Below, piece after piece: positions 17,334 to 26,648 of a stretch of DNA of 64,000 nt. The notes under the pieces were generated by a model, which was given only the letters and a program-made list of their open reading frames with translations, was not told the DNA's origin and searched no databases. How positions within the stretch are numbered: position 1 is the first letter of the stretch; every line of letters starts with the position of its first letter. Origin of the DNA: Candidatus Methanohalarchaeum thermophilum (lineage in GTDB: Archaea; Halobacteriota; Methanonatronarchaeia; Methanonatronarchaeales; Methanonatronarchaeaceae); the NCBI GenBank assembly GCA_001914405.1, contig MSDW01000001.1, positions 372,001 to 436,000 of the forward strand, written 5' to 3'. The translations under genes were made by a program, and so were the position numbers.

Positions 17334-18686
17334 TCTCTTAGTTGTTGAGAAGACCTTTTCCTAATCTCCGATTAGGTAGGGGATGAATAAACCACACCCA
17401 CTTTTAGACCATAAAACCATAAATGAGTATGGGATTAGTTCACAGTCGCTCTCATACAACTGTGACGCCGACCTGGCTGAAGAGAGTAGGGAGCAACTAC
17501 AAAAGCACTTTGAGATACACAAAAGCATCTACGACAAGGTGTTACAAATTTTAAATGGTTCAGATGGTTGGATAGGGAGATATGAGGTGTATAGTAGGTT
17601 GCAGGAGTGGAAAAAGACATTGAATCCCGAGCCAGAATTTGTGCTTGAAGGCTGGTTAGCAGGGAATTGGAAGAGTGTATGATGCAGTCAAGGTCTTGAG
17701 TACAAAAAAAGGGGAGGGAGAAAAGGTTGGATAGACTGCGGTGTAAGAATTAGATTAGTAGCATTGAGTATAATCAGTTAGGGTTTAAGATAGACCAAGA
17801 AATCGAAATCATACGTCTATCAAAGGTAGAGGGGAGATGTCTGTGAACTTCCATAGGCCAATCCCTAAAGACGCTAGGGCCAAAGGCTTAGTAATGAAGG
17901 GATATGGTTGTGGTGCTGGAAGGTCCTCCTCCAGCTAGAGTTGCCAAAACCCGACAAACAATCGATTATGGAGGATAGTGTTGTAGTAGGAATGGATCTA
18001 AATGTATCTAATTTCTTAGTCGACAGCGAAGGCAGAGAAATACAGAACCTAAAGACTATGTTGGCAAGGAAGTATGAGGGAGTTGAGAAAGGGCAGAAAA
18101 AGCTATCTAGGAAGGTGGGAGGGAAGTAATGATTGGAGGAGGCAAGAAGGGAGGTTGGGGAAGAGCACATAAGAAACTGAGGGATGTTCGAAGTGACTTC
18201 TTGCATAAACTATCAAGAGCATATGTTGATAGGTATGATGTGGTAGCGGTAGGAGGACTTAGAATAGTAAAAACCTATTATAGAGTGAGATCAGTACGCT
18301 AAATAGGTCTATAGCTAATTATGTTTGGAGTGAGTTTGTTTCATTGCTTGCTTACAAAGCTTCACAAGCTGGTAAGCAAGTATGTAGAGGTAGAAACAAA
18401 AAACACCACAAAGAGTTGCTTAAATCTAGGTTGTGGTAATGAGGTGAATAAGGAGCTTTCGGATAGGGTGCATGAGGGTAGGGAACGTGGTTTGGAGATT
18501 GACCGTGACTTGAATGCAGCCACAAATATTGTGAGTAGGGGTATAGGTTTGGTAGGGCAGGGACTGTCCGAAGTCAAAGCCCTTGTACACATTAACCTCT
18601 GCTGGAACTAGTTATGTTCCAGTAAGTCGAGTGGTTGAATAGGGAAGCCCTTTACTAAATCTCTGATTTTGGTAGGGGTAGTTCGC
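17334..18686 (+). mobile_element. IS200/IS605-type element with decayed tnpB only (copy T1)
   Basis: The left end reads CTCTTAGTTGTTGAGAAG followed by the hairpin CCTAATC-TCC-GATTAGG and GGGGATGAAT. The right end contains CTGGAAC/GTTCCAG at about 18600-18622, GGGAAGCC and GGTAGGGGTAGTTCGC. The 1.35 kb size fits a TnpB-only element. The hairpin near the 3' end of tnpB is where TnpB guide RNAs (reRNA/omega RNA) are expected. No tnpA is present. Confidence 0.75.
17383..18611 (+). pseudogene. Decayed TnpB (RNA-guided nuclease family) gene
   Basis: Three separated frames preserve TnpB homology. The first 100 codons include KHFEIHKSIYDKVLQIL. A middle piece with VVVGMDLNVSNFLVD retains the first RuvC aspartate context. 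The C-terminal piece carries GCGNEVNKELSDRVH and LEIDRDLNAATNI, the zinc-ribbon and third RuvC region. Two of the four zinc-ribbon cysteines are replaced (Gly and Arg where CxxC is expected), and several frameshifts separate the pieces. It cannot encode a working protein. Confidence 0.75.
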
Positions 18687-18716
18687 TGAAGTTTTCTAGG
18701 TTTTGGGATAAGGTGG

Positions 18717-20111
18717 TTGACAGATTCAAGTGAGATTGGAAGGATATTGTTTAGTGGAGGTTTTCGGATACCTGGGAAAACGCCAAAGAAACAAATTGAT
18801 TTGAATAAATCGGATAAAGGTAAAAAAGGGGATTTGAGGACTTTTTCTAGTGAGGTTATTGATAAGATAGATCCGAGCGTTCGTGACAAATGTCTGAAGT
18901 GTAGAGGAACTAAGAAGCTTTGTGGTAAGTCTAGGTGCCCTATTTTAGCTGAATATTATAGTCAATTAGATGAAGAGGGAACTCAATTTGATAAAAAGAA
19001 CTTAAGTGGTAATTCTCCTCCTTCTGTTTTTGTGGGAAGGTATGATTATCCAAAAGTAAGTGTTGGCCCTATGACTCCTCCTTCAAAGGGAGATACTTCA
19101 GTTTACTCTACCCCGGAAAAGTGGTTTGGCGAGAAGGGCTTTGAGGATATAATTGGATATCGTGGGAAAATGGCTAGAGGTAAAAAGAGACTAAGGGATG
19201 GGGTTGGGATAAAACAGAATTTAGATCGGGATGTAGAGAATACAAGGTATTTGGCTTTGTCTAAGTCGCCAACTGAAACTGAAATGATGTTTGATAAAAA
19301 ATTAAGTGATGAAATTAAACTTGATTATAGGACTCAGCCCTATGGTCCTTCTGGGGATATACAGGAATTAGAAATAGGTTCTACTTCTTCTAAAAAAGAG
19401 GTAGAGAGAGTTTTCTATGATGATGAATTGAAATCTGAAAAAGGTGTTTACAAATTATATCGGGAGGGCGTTCTTGTATCTAAAATACAGGATCTTTTTA
19501 TGGTTGGGGGAGTAGGTTTAAGAGAAAATAGGAGATTTGTTCCGACTAGATGGAGTATTACAGCAGTTGATGACATAATTGGTAAAAAGCTAAGAGAAAA
19601 AGTAAAAAGATATAGATTAAAGGATTCATATGAAGTATATACAGCAAAGTATCTTGATAATCAGTGGGCAATTATATTAACTCCTACTCCTTGGAAATAT
19701 GAGCTTATAGAGGCATTTTATCCAGAAACTACTTGGAATCCAAATAGGAATGGTATAACTATCTACTCGGATTATGAACATCTAAATGGAAGAGACGAAT
19801 ACGCTTCTTTAGGAGGATGCTATTATTCAGCGAGACTTGCAGTAGCGGAAAAACTGAACAAGGAAAAAAGGCAAGCTGGAGCTATAGTACTAAGAGAGGC
19901 ACATCCAGGTTATATTTTACCAGTAGGGGTTTGGAATGTAAGAGAATCCGTAAGAAATGCCTTAAAGACCGAACCAAGGAAATGTGACACTGAGGAAGAA
20001 ATGATAAAATACATAGATGGGATAATGGACTTAGATCCGAGCGAATGGGAGTCAGTATCAGGTCTATTACGCAATAAAAATAAGCAAAAACAAATAGAGG
20101 ACTTCATTTGA
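18717..20111 (+). CDS. Nre-family DNA repair protein
   Basis: Archaeal DNA repair protein of 464 aa. An N-terminal zinc finger has Cys59, Cys62, Cys69 and Cys74 (CLKC and LCGKSRC), followed by the conserved PPSVFVGRYDYPKV and VGPMTPP block. The chain ends in QKQIEDFI, matching the PCNA-interacting PIP pattern QxxIxxF. Nre proteins are known to interact with PCNA and to act in repair of interstrand-type damage in haloarchaea. The start TTG 18717 is preceded by AAGGTGG, and 55 residues precede the zinc finger, which is longer than I expect, so a later start is possible. Its 3' end overlaps the radical SAM gene by 4 bases. Confidence 0.87.
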   Translation: MTDSSEIGRILFSGGFRIPGKTPKKQIDLNKSDKGKKGDLRTFSSEVIDKIDPSVRDKCLKCRGTKKLCGKSRCPILAEYYSQLDEEGTQFDKKNLSGNSPPSVFVGRYDYPKVSVGPMTPPSKGDTSVYSTPEKWFGEKGFEDIIGYRGKMARGKKRLRDGVGIKQNLDRDVENTRYLALSKSPTETEMMFDKKLSDEIKLDYRTQPYGPSGDIQELEIGSTSSKKEVERVFYDDELKSEKGVYKLYREGVLVSKIQDLFMVGGVGLRENRRFVPTRWSITAVDDIIGKKLREKVKRYRLKDSYEVYTAKYLDNQWAIILTPTPWKYELIEAFYPETTWNPNRNGITIYSDYEHLNGRDEYASLGGCYYSARLAVAEKLNKEKRQAGAIVLREAHPGYILPVGVWNVRESVRNALKTEPRKCDTEEEMIKYIDGIMDLDPSEWESVSGLLRNKNKQKQIEDFI

Positions 20112-20896
20112 AGATAAGAGAAAAAAAATGCAAATCAATAATATCTGAATCAAACATTTATGGAGTTGATTATTCTATTAATCCCTACAAGGGATGCAGC
20201 CATAAATGTAAGTACTGTTATGCCAGCTACATGGAAGATTACACTGATTTAAATTTACCATGGGGAGAATTTGTAGAAGTTAAAATAAATGCAGTAGATG
20301 TCTTATTTAAAGACCTTAGAAAGGTTAAAGGAGGTACGATACTTTTATCTTCAATAACCGATCCATACCAGCCCATTGAAGAAAAATACGAAATAACTAG
20401 ATCCCTATTAATGAATTTAAAAAACACCTCTTTTAGTATAAACATATTAACTAAGAATGATTTAATAAAAAGGGATCTAAAACTCATAAATAAACTAAAA
20501 AACCCCTCTGTAGGGATAACATTAAACTTTATAAATGAAAAAAATAGAAAAATATGGGAACCTGGAGCAGCTTCTGTTAAAGATAGATTAGATACAATTA
20601 AGAAAATAGGGAAAGAAAACATATATACCTATATACATATTGGCCCCTATTTACCTGAAATAACCAATTTAAAACAAATCATACGAAGAGTAAACGAGTA
20701 TGTAGACGAGATACAAGTAGAGAAAATCAACTTCAACGATGACATAATGGAAATAATTAGAAATAAATACCCTCAAAAATACAAAAAATACAAAAAACTA
20801 CGGAAAAACCAAAACTACCTTGATAAACTAACAAAAAGAAAAATAGATACAATAGAGCATAATCTGAATGAAGATATCACTCTATTCTTAGACTGA
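20108..20896 (+). CDS. SPL-like radical SAM protein
   Basis: Radical S-adenosylmethionine enzyme of 262 aa with the cluster motif Cys30-x3-Cys34-x2-Cys37 in YKGCSHKCKYCYA. SSITDPYQPIEEKYEITR is characteristic of the group related to spore photoproduct lyase and annotated as DNA repair photolyase-like. The TTG start overlaps the stop of nre (TTGA), so the two are translationally coupled. This context supports a role in DNA repair, but the substrate is not known. Confidence 0.85.
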   Translation: MKIREKKCKSIISESNIYGVDYSINPYKGCSHKCKYCYASYMEDYTDLNLPWGEFVEVKINAVDVLFKDLRKVKGGTILLSSITDPYQPIEEKYEITRSLLMNLKNTSFSINILTKNDLIKRDLKLINKLKNPSVGITLNFINEKNRKIWEPGAASVKDRLDTIKKIGKENIYTYIHIGPYLPEITNLKQIIRRVNEYVDEIQVEKINFNDDIMEIIRNKYPQKYKKYKKLRKNQNYLDKLTKRKIDTIEHNLNEDITLFLD

Positions 20897-21412
20897 TTAA
20901 CTCAAAAAAACCTTTGCAGTCCTGTAATCATTTTCAGGATCCAGAATCTCAACAGAAAACCTATCCCGATAAATATTGTCTACAACATGTTTAGGTCCTT
21001 TAAAATCGTAATTATGAAAAAAAACAACTGAAGATTCATTAATTAGTTTTTTAGTATATTTCCAATCACTTTTAGTTGTTTCAATATTGTGTCCACCATC
21101 AATAAAAACTAGATCAATATTTGGTAACTCATTAACCACGCTTGGCAAAGTTACCTTGCTATCACCCTTAAATAGACGAACATTAACACCACTTTCACTC
21201 AACTTAGATTCTACTTGCTCTCTATCCCAATCAACAAATTTGTCAAACCCAAAGTAATATATGCTTTTATTAATTTGATTGTCAAGAGCTGCTTCAATCA
21301 TGTTAAGAGCATTTTCTCCATTAGCTACACCGATCTCAAGTATTTTAGTTACATTATTATTTCGTATATAATTAATTAAAAAAGAATGAAAGCCATATCC
21401 TTTTCGATTCAT
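20897..21412 (-). CDS. Class I SAM-dependent methyltransferase
   Basis: Methyltransferase of 171 aa similar to the Methyltransf_24/CmcI type. The SAM-binding motif ILEIGVANGENALNM is at about 30-44, acidic strand end FGFDKF at about 69, motif LVFIDGGHNIETTKSDW at about 110-126, and VVFFHNYDF at about 140. The converging radical SAM gene ends at the adjacent base. The methyl acceptor is unknown. Confidence 0.8.
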   Translation of the reverse strand: MNRKGYGFHSFLINYIRNNNVTKILEIGVANGENALNMIEAALDNQINKSIYYFGFDKFVDWDREQVESKLSESGVNVRLFKGDSKVTLPSVVNELPNIDLVFIDGGHNIETTKSDWKYTKKLINESSVVFFHNYDFKGPKHVVDNIYRDRFSVEILDPENDYRTAKVFLS

Positions 21413-21448
21413 TTTCCCTCAACATCAATTTAGAAATTTTTATTATAA

Positions 21449-21815
21449 AATATTTGCCTTAAAAATAATGTAGATTATTTAGTCGTATTTAGGAGTCAAG
21501 ATTTTCAAGATGCTAATTTAAGTGCCATATATCGAGGTAGTAGTTTTATTGATAAGTTTAAACATGTTTGTGAGAGTTTACCAGATCGAAGGTACAGGAT
21601 TAGTGGCATTGATTTGAGGAGATATTCAGAACTACTTAGTAACGATTGAAGTAGAGTTATTGAAGAAAATAATTTGTGGAAATGAAACTGAAGAAGATTT
21701 TCAAAATCAAAAAATAAGAGAAGGGCTTAAACTTCAGAAAAGAGGTAAGATCTCTATGAAACCCTATAAAAACAAAAAGATTTGGGAATGGTTTTTTGGT
21801 AGGAGTAAAGTGTGA
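21449..21815 (+). pseudogene. Remnant of an unrecognised gene, stop codon supplied by element B2
   Basis: Two reading frames in tandem carry protein-like sequence. The first (to the stop at 21647) contains DYLVVFRSQDFQDAN and CESLPDRRYRISGID. The second (21651-21815, shifted by one) contains KIICGNETEEDFQNQK and KKIWEWFFGRSKV. They may be one gene broken by a frameshift. The final GTG-TGA belongs to the right end of mobile element B2, so the original 3' end is gone. I do not recognise the family. Confidence 0.35.
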
Positions 21816-22122
21816 CTTTCTCCCCTACCTAAATCAAGGGATTTTGGAAGGGTGCTTCCAGAGTCAAAGGAGGTTTTACTTCCTGACGCCGCCAAATCAT
21901 CTCAGTCCTGGGCGGCCCTTATCTAGGAAGCTTTTTGGGGAGGTTTCCGGGTCATCCAGCGAGCTTGGTGTACAGAGGCTCAATTTGTCCACGGGCTTTT
22001 TGTTCGGCCGCGCCCCTGCTTACACCAAAACCTAAGACATGGAGATATTTAACTCTTATTGGGATTGATCATCCCTATACCAAAATCAAAGATTTTGGAG
22101 AGGGGTCTTCTCAATCATTAAG
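21810..22122 (-). mobile_element. Non-coding IS200/IS605-type element, family B copy B2
   Basis: About 313 bp on the minus strand. The left end follows TTTAT (plus-strand ATAAA at 22123-22127) with CTTAATGATTGAGAAG and hairpin CCAAAATC/GATTTTGG. The right end is GTCACAC at 21810. The interior matches B1, sharing the long block near 21866-21935, including GGAAGTAAAACCTCC and GCTTCCTAGATAAGGGC on the minus strand. No coding frame. Confidence 0.7.
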
Positions 22123-22247
22123 ATAAATATAATTTAGATGTAATCAAAAAAATGAGTAAAAATGATCTAGTCCTCTATCCAAGAGATGGAATAAATTAGG
22201 TAATATGATGGGTGCTTAATTTAATTTAGTTTATGTGTGGATTTTAA

Positions 22248-23711
22248 ATGAATAAGGAAGTTATTTCTTTGGTTTTAGTGGTTATTTTTGTTTTTTCTGT
22301 TTCTATCACAGGTTGTATGACAGATACAAGCGAAATAGGTGGGGATCAGGTTGGGGCTGAGTTTGAATACAGTGATCTAAAAGTAGAACCTAGAGATTTG
22401 GGGGTTGGAGAGGAAGTAAGGATTAGTTTGGTGGTGACAAATACTGGAGATGAAAAGGGAGAGACTTCTGTTGAACTTGAGATAAATGGTATGACGCAGG
22501 ATTGTAAAACTCTAGATCTTAGGAAAGGTCAAACGAAAATTGTAATATTTAACCTGTCCAGAAATAATACGGGAACATTTAATGTAGAGGTAGAGGGTTT
22601 AACTGAGACTTTCAGTGTTTACCAACCTAAAATGGCTAGATTCAATGTAAGTGACCTAAAAGTAAGTTCTTCTGCTGTAGAACCGGGAGAGGAGGTTGAG
22701 GTCGAGGTAGGGGTGGAGAACATTGGTGGCAAAAAGGGGAATTATACCGTTGAGCTATTAGTTGATGGCAACATAAGAAAAGAAAAAACAGTTGAAGTTG
22801 GATTTAACGAGTTAAAGGTGGTGAGTTTTCAATTAAATATGGAGGAGGTTGGTAATCATTCGATATGTGTTGGTGATAGGAGTACTAGTTTAGTTGTGAG
22901 GTCTGATGAAGTTAATGGAAATGTTTCTGTGTCTGTTTTTAGTGTGGTTGATGGTGATACTGTTGAGATAAGATATCGTAATGGTACAGTGGATACTGTT
23001 AGGCTTTTGGGGATTGATACTCCTGAGGTTTATTCTGAGAACACTCCAAATGAATTTGAGGGAATCGATAGTAGTGATTATTTGAGAAAATGGGGTTATA
23101 AGGCGAGTAATTTTACGGAGGCAAGGCTTGAAGGTAAAACTGTTTTTTTGAGATTTGATGAATTATCTGATAGGAGAGGATATTACGGGAGGTTGCTTGC
23201 CTACTTATGCTTTAGTAATGGAACTTCAATAAATGAAATGTTAATTGAGAGAGGATTTGCTAGAGTCTATGAAGAAGGAGAGTTCAAATATGAAGAGACT
23301 TATCTAAGTTTAGAGACAGAAGCAAGGAATAATTATAGAGGTCTTTGGAGTGTCTTAAATGAATCAAAAAAACAGGATGAGGGCTATTTGGCTATAAGTT
23401 ATGTTCATTATGATGCCCCGGGGAATGATCATGAGAATACTAATGGAGAATGGGTGGAGATAACCAACCAGGGAGGCCAAAATATTTCACTAGATAGATT
23501 TGTTTTGATGGATGAGGCAGACCATAGATACGAGTTTCCAAGTATCTCACTGGAACCAAAAGATGAAATTAGGGTTTATAGTGGTAAGGGTATGGATGAT
23601 TCAACTTCTTTTTATTGGGGTTCTGGTTCAGCTATCTGGAATAATGAAGGAGACACAGCTTACCTATATAATGAAAAAGCAGAACTAGTTGACTCATACC
23701 AATGGAACTAA
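22248..23711 (+). CDS. Secreted lipoprotein: CARDB-like repeats, staphylococcal-nuclease domain, lamin-tail domain
   Basis: Extracellular, probably lipid-anchored nuclease of 487 aa. A signal peptide ends in the lipobox SITGC (Cys23). Two CARDB-like beta-sandwich repeats follow at about 40-125 and 130-220, recognisable from VEPRDLGVGEEV and VSSSAVEPGEEV. A thermonuclease (SNase) domain spans about 228-372 with VVDGDTVEI, VRLLGIDTPEV and GYYGRLLAYL, so the catalytic Arg and Asp/Glu residues are all retained. A C-terminal lamin-tail (LTD) fold at about 378-487 contains EWVEITNQGGQNISL. Likely degrades nucleic acid outside the cell for nutrients or defence. Single gene. Confidence 0.88.
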   Translation: MNKEVISLVLVVIFVFSVSITGCMTDTSEIGGDQVGAEFEYSDLKVEPRDLGVGEEVRISLVVTNTGDEKGETSVELEINGMTQDCKTLDLRKGQTKIVIFNLSRNNTGTFNVEVEGLTETFSVYQPKMARFNVSDLKVSSSAVEPGEEVEVEVGVENIGGKKGNYTVELLVDGNIRKEKTVEVGFNELKVVSFQLNMEEVGNHSICVGDRSTSLVVRSDEVNGNVSVSVFSVVDGDTVEIRYRNGTVDTVRLLGIDTPEVYSENTPNEFEGIDSSDYLRKWGYKASNFTEARLEGKTVFLRFDELSDRRGYYGRLLAYLCFSNGTSINEMLIERGFARVYEEGEFKYEETYLSLETEARNNYRGLWSVLNESKKQDEGYLAISYVHYDAPGNDHENTNGEWVEITNQGGQNISLDRFVLMDEADHRYEFPSISLEPKDEIRVYSGKGMDDSTSFYWGSGSAIWNNEGDTAYLYNEKAELVDSYQWN

Positions 23712-23840
23712 TATCCCTAAAAAGCCAATTACCTAATAAAAAATTAGAGCACACACAGGGAAAAAACTAGATCAAATACTCTAAAGTACGTATATATTAA
23801 AATAGAAAACTAGTAAAGACATTAATCATCTTTAACTTTT

Positions 23841-24295
23841 GTGAAGTGACCCCTACCTAAATCAGAGATCTTGGAAGAGGCTTCCATGCGGACCTTATCC
23901 AAATGGAGTTTGCCGAGTATCAGGCTTCTCTCATACACCTAGTCAACATGGAACTTAACTTTAAGGAAGAACTGGATTAGGGCACAAAGCCCATATATTA
24001 GCTACACAATGGCTCCCTTATTCACTCTGGTTGCTCCACACCTACCACTACACCCTACTCCCGAAGTTTCGGGCTTACCCATCTACCTTACTACTTACCT
24101 AATACACCTATTCGATGTAGAGTCCAAGGCTTTAGCCATTACCTCAAGGCATGGGATTGCTTTTTGTTCAAAAGGCAGACAAACCAACCAACTGCTAACT
24201 CCATTGTTTGTCTTAGAAACACTTAAAATATCTGTAGTTGATTCATCACCCACCTAAATCAAAAGATTTAGGAAGGTGCCTTCTCAGTCAAAAGA
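23841..24295 (-). mobile_element. Non-coding IS200/IS605-type element, family A copy A4
   Basis: About 455 bp on the minus strand, between GTCACTTCAC (plus start 23841) and the TTTAT flank (plus-strand ATAAA at 24296-24300). It is nearly identical to A5 over its first 200 bases, so the two spread recently. The left-end hairpin is CCTAAATC/GATTTAGG. All family-A core boxes are present and there is no gene. Confidence 0.85.
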
Positions 24296-24353
24296 TAAAC
24301 TATAATTTATATTATCTAATGAAATTACTAATGATGGGGTTTAGTTTAAGAAC

Positions 24354-24956
24354 ATGAACTTGGATAGGGCTGAGGCAGGTTTAAAATTAACTAGAAAAAT
24401 AGTTGATTTAGAGAAATCGGATTTAATTGTTTTATCTATACCTAAAGGCGGCGTTGAATTTGGTCTTTCATTATCAGATAGTTTGAATGCCGAGTTTTCT
24501 TTGTTGATAGCTAAAAGAATAGACTCGATTTTTATTGATATACCAAGCTTAGGGGCGGTTGCTGAAGATGGTAGTAAGTTGGTTTTTGGTCATGACGGCT
24601 TAACTAGGTCTCGGTTTGAAGAAATAATCAAGGATCATGTGGTTGAGGTTAATAGGAGAAGGAAGAAATTAAGGCCTAAATTACTTCCAAAATTAGAGGG
24701 TCGAACTGTTGTTTTAGTTGATGATGTGGCAGTTACAGGATCAACTCTTTTGGTTTCAGTAAAGATGTTGAGGAAACTTAATGTGGGGGAAATAATAGTG
24801 GCTTCTATGTATGTTTCTAAGGATATTTTTAAAATAGTTAATGAAAGAGTAGAAAATTTTATAGCTCTGAATATACTTAAAGATATAGAAGAAACAAAAA
24901 AGATCCATAGAGAGATGGATGAGGTATCTGAAGAAGAGATTTTAGCTATGATTTAG
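24354..24956 (+). CDS. Phosphoribosyltransferase-domain protein
   Basis: Type I phosphoribosyltransferase fold of 200 aa. The PRPP-binding loop VVLVDDVAVTGST is at 119-131, and the early loop SIPKGGVEFG at 28-37 fits the pyrophosphate-binding region of this group. It resembles stand-alone predicted phosphoribosyltransferases rather than a specific purine or pyrimidine enzyme. It ends in an 11-base overlap with the convergent LarA-like gene. The substrate is unknown. Confidence 0.82.
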   Translation: MNLDRAEAGLKLTRKIVDLEKSDLIVLSIPKGGVEFGLSLSDSLNAEFSLLIAKRIDSIFIDIPSLGAVAEDGSKLVFGHDGLTRSRFEEIIKDHVVEVNRRRKKLRPKLLPKLEGRTVVLVDDVAVTGSTLLVSVKMLRKLNVGEIIVASMYVSKDIFKIVNERVENFIALNILKDIEETKKIHREMDEVSEEEILAMI

Positions 24957-26181
24957 CTGTATTTTGTTTGAGTGATGGAACTTGGTTTATAGAGTCTTTT
25001 AATTCAATTACACTAGGTTTTGTCTTAAATTCATTTTTAGCAATGTTTAAAGCTTCTTTAACTGAATTAAATGAATTAATAAAACATTTTTCAACTAATT
25101 CATCTTCTAAATCGCTAACTAAGAATAGTTCGTGGTTTTCTAGGAATTTTAATATATTAAAGGCTTTATGAGAGCCTAGTACATAATTTTCCGATATTTC
25201 ATTTATTATTTTCTCAGGGTCTTTAGAATTACTCAACCTATCAAAGAACTCGGAGGGGCCAATACCCTCGTAACATTCACTTACCAATATAACTATTCCC
25301 CCATCTCTACAGATTAATTTACCGTTTTCAAATCCCTTTAAGGACTGATATAAGTTCCTGTTAAACGGTTCACCCACTCTAGCTATTACTATATCTCTTT
25401 TATCTTTTAACGAAACTGTAAAGACCTCTCTTGATTTCTCAACTAACTTATTAAAAGATTCAAAGATATCACCTAATTTAATATCATAAATTTTATCCCC
25501 ATCAGTAACCATGTTGATTCCAATAAAATCCGAATCAACCTCCGCTATAATCTTTTTAGTTGCTTCCACCATATCCAAATGAACTGGATTATCACTTAAA
25601 CTAAGCGCCCTTGCCTCCTCCTTTAAAGCATTTTCATGATTATCCTCAATAGTCTTCCAACTAATTACACCCGGTACCAAAGACTTTCTACCACCCGTAA
25701 AACCAGCAAAGTAATGAGGCTCTATAGAATTGATACAAATAATCTTATCATACCCTAATATCTGCTTATCAACTTCAATCCTAGTTCCAAATGAAGTGGA
25801 TCCAACAAAAAAATGGTCACTTTCCCCTGATTGATGAACCATTAAAACAGGCCTAAGATCATCATACACTGAACCTAGTATCTCATGTATTTCTTCTTCA
25901 GTTGGAGGATCATGACTACCAGTAGCAACAATTAAGCCAACTTTCCTCTCGGTTAAACTAATATTATTCCTATCAAAATAATCAAGAATTAATTTTAATA
26001 TAATAGAAGTAGGAGTATTCCTATTACGATCATTAACAACAAATAAAACACTTTCCTCTCCAACAAAACCCTTTAAATCACTAAACCCAGCTTCAACTAG
26101 ATTTTCAAATGAATTTAGTATATCACTATTTTCCAAACCTTCTAAAGATTTCTCAATATCCTCAAAAACTTCGTCTACCAT
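24946..26181 (-). CDS. LarA-like (DUF2088) protein, lactate racemase family
   Basis: Protein of 411 aa. RNRNTPTSIIL near 52-62, ATGSHDPPTEEEI near 86-98 and EPHYFAGFTGGRKSLVPG at 154-171 match the N-terminal active-site domain of nickel-pincer lactate racemase. SHKAFNILKF near 341-350 matches its C-terminal domain. Family members use a nickel-pincer nucleotide and racemise or epimerise 2-hydroxy acids. No larB, larC or larE cofactor genes are in the window, so cofactor supply is unproven. The last 11 bases overlap the convergent phosphoribosyltransferase gene. Confidence 0.82.
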   Translation of the reverse strand: MVDEVFEDIEKSLEGLENSDILNSFENLVEAGFSDLKGFVGEESVLFVVNDRNRNTPTSIILKLILDYFDRNNISLTERKVGLIVATGSHDPPTEEEIHEILGSVYDDLRPVLMVHQSGESDHFFVGSTSFGTRIEVDKQILGYDKIICINSIEPHYFAGFTGGRKSLVPGVISWKTIEDNHENALKEEARALSLSDNPVHLDMVEATKKIIAEVDSDFIGINMVTDGDKIYDIKLGDIFESFNKLVEKSREVFTVSLKDKRDIVIARVGEPFNRNLYQSLKGFENGKLICRDGGIVILVSECYEGIGPSEFFDRLSNSKDPEKIINEISENYVLGSHKAFNILKFLENHELFLVSDLEDELVEKCFINSFNSVKEALNIAKNEFKTKPSVIELKDSINQVPSLKQNTAKS

Positions 26182-26648
26182 TAAGCACCCCCCAAGGTTC
26201 TACTACCTTTAAATTTCTACCAAAACTCTATTAAACTGATGCCCAAAAACTAAAGTAAAAATAAATCGACCGTAAAATTAAAATATATTATCACCTTCAG
26301 AGTACTGAAAATAAAAAAAATCCAAAAAAAATACGATATTCGAGTATAATTCTACCAACTAAATATATTTCCCTCTTAACTGATTAGAAAATCGAATTTT
26401 CACAAAATAGCTAAAGAAAAAAAACTACTCAAATAACCAAGTTCTTAAAAAAGCCGATTTTAGGCTCAAGTAAAATAGGAGTTTTTATGGCGATAGAGGT
26501 TACGTTAGTAAAAAGGATATTACATAATCTGAGAAGGAATCAATTACTATAAAAATAGGGGTACTCAATATTTTTTTTTAAATGGAATATGATCTAATTA
26601 TTTGTTGGAGTTATCAATTTTGAATTATATCTTATATATGGATAAAAA
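26182..26648. other. AT-rich intergenic region
   Basis: About 470 bases between two divergent genes. It is AT-rich throughout, and I see no gene, RNA or mobile-element end. TATA-like runs near 26622-26640 (AATTATATC, TTATATATG) probably belong to the radical SAM gene promoter. Confidence 0.5.
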
